Below, one piece after another: positions 61,950-64,000 of a DNA stretch of 64,000 nucleotides. The stretch is from Paramecium sonneborni. Taxonomy: Eukaryota; Ciliophora; Oligohymenophorea; Peniculida; Parameciidae. The notes below the pieces were generated by a model. That model had not been told where the DNA came from and did not search any database. It worked only from the letters and a program-made list of their open reading frames with translations. The stretch's first letter is position 1. The number at the start of each line of letters is the position of its first letter. The translations under genes were made by a program, and so were the position numbers. Location of the stretch: contig CAJJDN010000012.1 in the NCBI GenBank assembly GCA_905182985.1, positions 69,857 to 133,856 on the forward strand, written 5' to 3'.

Positions 61950-63497
61950 ATGATATTAAATAAATTAAGAAAACAAAAATTTCGATACATCAATAAAAAT
62001 TGGAGAATAAAGAATTAAATATTAATGATTTAAGTAGTATGTTCACTTTTTGTATTCATAATATTAGCTACATCAATCATAGTCGCCTAATTAATTGTGT
62101 AAAGATGTATAGAAGAATCATCTGAGAAAATATTTATCAAATAAACCTTACAACAATTAAATAGTGCATGGTTGCTTAAATCTAATCTTGAATATTTGAT
62201 AAAGTCTGCCTCACAATAAATTTAAATTGTTAAATTGCTCAATATATTTACATAAAAAACAGAAATATCAATTGTTAAACCTTCTTAATGTTTAAATAAA
62301 CCTAACACGAACGATTCATATTGTTATTAGTCATCATATTGTTTTGGCCTTTTTGGAGACTAATATGAGATAAGTCACATTGAGCAGTTAAGTTATGTTT
62401 TTGCAATAACATCAACACTTACATCGTTTAGAATAGCGATGGATAATACCCAGGCCTTATATTATAGTCATGCTAATCAGGCCTAATTCTACACTATAAG
62501 TTAGGGTTTTTACTTTAAACCTGGATTTTATCCTCATTAAAGGCCATGGTATATTTACCATCTGAATTCTATACATAATGGATTTGATAATGATCTAATT
62601 GTTTATGGATAACCATATAAAATATATTATCCTGAAGGAATAAGAATTGCTATCACTTCTAATTTAATTAATGTCAATTCTACATTTGAAGGAGTTGTTG
62701 CGAAAGATATAGATTTTAATTAAACATTAAATTACAAACTTGTTGATTAAGAGACAACTCTCATAGTAATTAACAATTAAGGTTAAGTTATTTTTAGCAA
62801 GCTTTATGATCAGCAAAATCAATCTATTCATTAAATATTTGATGAAACTTACACTGGTTTTAATTATACTGATTTTGAATAGATTATGAATTATCATTAT
62901 CATAAAAATTATTCAAATACTTGCAATATGATAGTAGAATAAGATAATGTTTTATGTAGATATAATTCTAAATTACTAGACTATTGTATCATCTAGACTA
63001 AATAAATTACAAATACCCCTTACATATTATTACTATTCAAAAATACGAAAAATATTAATATGATATAATAATAATAGTTTAACTTTATAACTAATGAATA
63101 GAAGCAAATTACCTAATAGAATATCATTATGTATTTACTTTTAACTTTAGCAGTTTTATTGTTTGCATATCTTATGTCTAATATAATGCTTAAATAATTA
63201 AATTTATTGATCTCTTATACTAAAAATAGTATTTATGATAATTGGGTTGTTAATTTGTCCTTAAAAGCTTTCATGAAATAAAAATATTTATTATAATCAA
63301 AAGATATAACAAATTTATATTTTAGCGTAATTGGATTATTACACAACTTACGTCCTTCTAAAAAAAATAAATAATGTTAATTAGAAGAAGATAAATTATT
63401 TCCTAGATCAATAAAAACTAAAAAATTTTAGTAAATAAAAGAACTAATAAATCAAATTAAGGAGGAGAATCTATATCCAGTTATTTCATCCAATTGA
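61950..63497 (+). CDS. Cache-domain membrane receptor-like protein
   Basis: 515 residues, no intron. TM1 MIQVVCSLFVFIILATSIIV, then an external domain of about 340 residues with SYVFAITSTLTSFRIAMDN, FYFKPGFYPHQRPWYIYH and FEGVVAKDIDF; the HQRPWY motif is typical of dCache sensors. TM2 MYLLLTLAVLLFAYLMSNIM, then about 100 cytosolic residues without a kinase or cyclase domain. Upstream ATGs in the same open frame exist, but 61950 precedes TM1 by a short basic segment. The protein may continue through an unseen intron into the ORF at 63506. Ligand unknown, probably a small molecule. Confidence 0.7.
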
Positions 63498-63505
63498 CCG
63501 AAAAA

Positions 63506-63777
63506 ATGATTTAATTATATATTTCTCATATAGATTTTTATTTTCCTTATGAAGATTAGAGTCTAAAATAGTAGATTGTGTTATTCAAGTTATTAATTAT
63601 ACTTCAGGTCTAAGCATTCGTTAAAATATAAAAAATTATTGATCATTCATTGAGTCTAAGTCCTTTTTAAGTATTATGGAGAATGTTAGCCTCATTTTAG
63701 AAATAATAATAAGATGAATAATTATTTAATTAGTCTAATTAAATATTATTATATAATTTATTAACAAAATTAAATTA
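63506..63777 (+). other. coding-like ORF after the Cache gene
   Basis: From ATG 63506 a helical frame reads FPYEDQSLKQQIVLFKLL, FVKIQKIIDHSLSLSPFQVL and RMLASFQKQQQDEQLFNQSN. It looks like a cytosolic repeat region and may be the continuation of the Cache-domain protein through an intron covering the TGA at 63495, or a separate small gene. Not resolved. Confidence 0.4.
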
Positions 63778-64000
63778 ATGTAAAATAACGATCCAATACC
63801 TATATATATGCTTACTAAAAAAACAAATGTAGATCATTTAGTTGGATCTAAAGCGTCTAGAACACATACTAGTAAGATTAATATAGAAATAATATAGGAA
63901 TAGAGACAAAAGTGAGCACATCAATTTCAAATTCATAGAATAGTCAACGCAAAACATCTTTTTATAATCGACCTCCATTGTCAACAAAAAATTCATATAG
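63778..64000 (+). CDS. 5' part of a gene cut by the window edge
   Basis: Starts MQNNDPIPIYMLTKKTNVDH; a 26-nt GTA-TAG intron removes a TGA and leads to a Ser/Thr/Asn-rich stretch (KVSTSISNSQNSQRKTSFYN). It runs off the right edge. No domain visible. It could also be a later exon of the preceding gene. Confidence 0.5.

Noticed and set aside
60204..63497. Fusion of the CK1-like kinase with the Cache receptor
   Set aside because: A standard 23-nt GTA-TAG intron near 61580-61610 brings an in-frame TGA at 61655-61657 and gives a sensible C-terminus.

Overview
The window is macronuclear DNA of a ciliate, almost certainly a Paramecium relative. It is very AT-rich and gene-dense. Under the standard code it holds only fragments, but when TAA and TAG are read as glutamine and TGA is the only stop, long conserved proteins appear on both strands. 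Introns are tiny (about 18-34 nt), start with GTA and mostly end in TAG. A tRNA with anticodon CUA, able to read UAG, lies in the window (23477-23547) and supports the reassigned code directly. A trichocyst-matrix-type precursor, an alveolin, a CDPK and a GPI-anchored Cys-rich surface protein also fit Paramecium. Coordinates below come from reading the sequence with that code; most intron counts were checked by length modulo 3.

Layout. 0.2-4.9 kb (minus): three tandem RING-type membrane proteins. 4.9-13.5 kb (minus): PI4-kinase, RPL17, two unknown genes, ALDH7-type dehydrogenase, a two-TM protein and a PX protein. 13.7-17.5 kb (plus): two PH-domain kinases and a small lipidated-type protein. 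18.1-22.9 kb (minus): trichocyst matrix-like protein, an unknown MGxxC-start protein and a CDPK. 23.5-25.6 kb (plus): tRNA-Gln(CUA) and CFAP91. 25.7-33.5 kb (minus): a 1226-residue Cys-rich surface antigen, two PH-pseudokinases and a tiny gene. 34.0-38.4 kb: RPS20, ribophorin I, small unknown genes and tRNA-Ser(AGA). 38.5-44.9 kb (plus): 2-oxoglutarate dehydrogenase E1, a 7TM-RGS protein and an EF-hand protein. 44.9-50.9 kb (minus): two unknown genes, HscB and a penicillin-amidase-family hydrolase. 51.0-60.2 kb: a two-TM protein, RPL7, a dual-specificity phosphatase, a coiled-coil protein, a decayed MTG1-like GTPase and an alveolin; two direct duplications here are split by single N bases and look like unmerged contig ends. 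60.2-64 kb (plus): a CK1-like kinase, a Cache-domain receptor and a gene cut by the edge.

Most interesting biology: a PH-kinase family with stepwise loss of catalytic motifs (one apparently active copy, three degenerating); a RING trio with loss of zinc ligands in one copy; a 7TM-RGS fusion; two gene pairs that overlap by ATGA; and repeated AAG intron acceptors in place of the usual TAG. No CRISPR array, insertion sequence or recognisable transposon was seen. Exon boundaries are manual and unverified by RNA.
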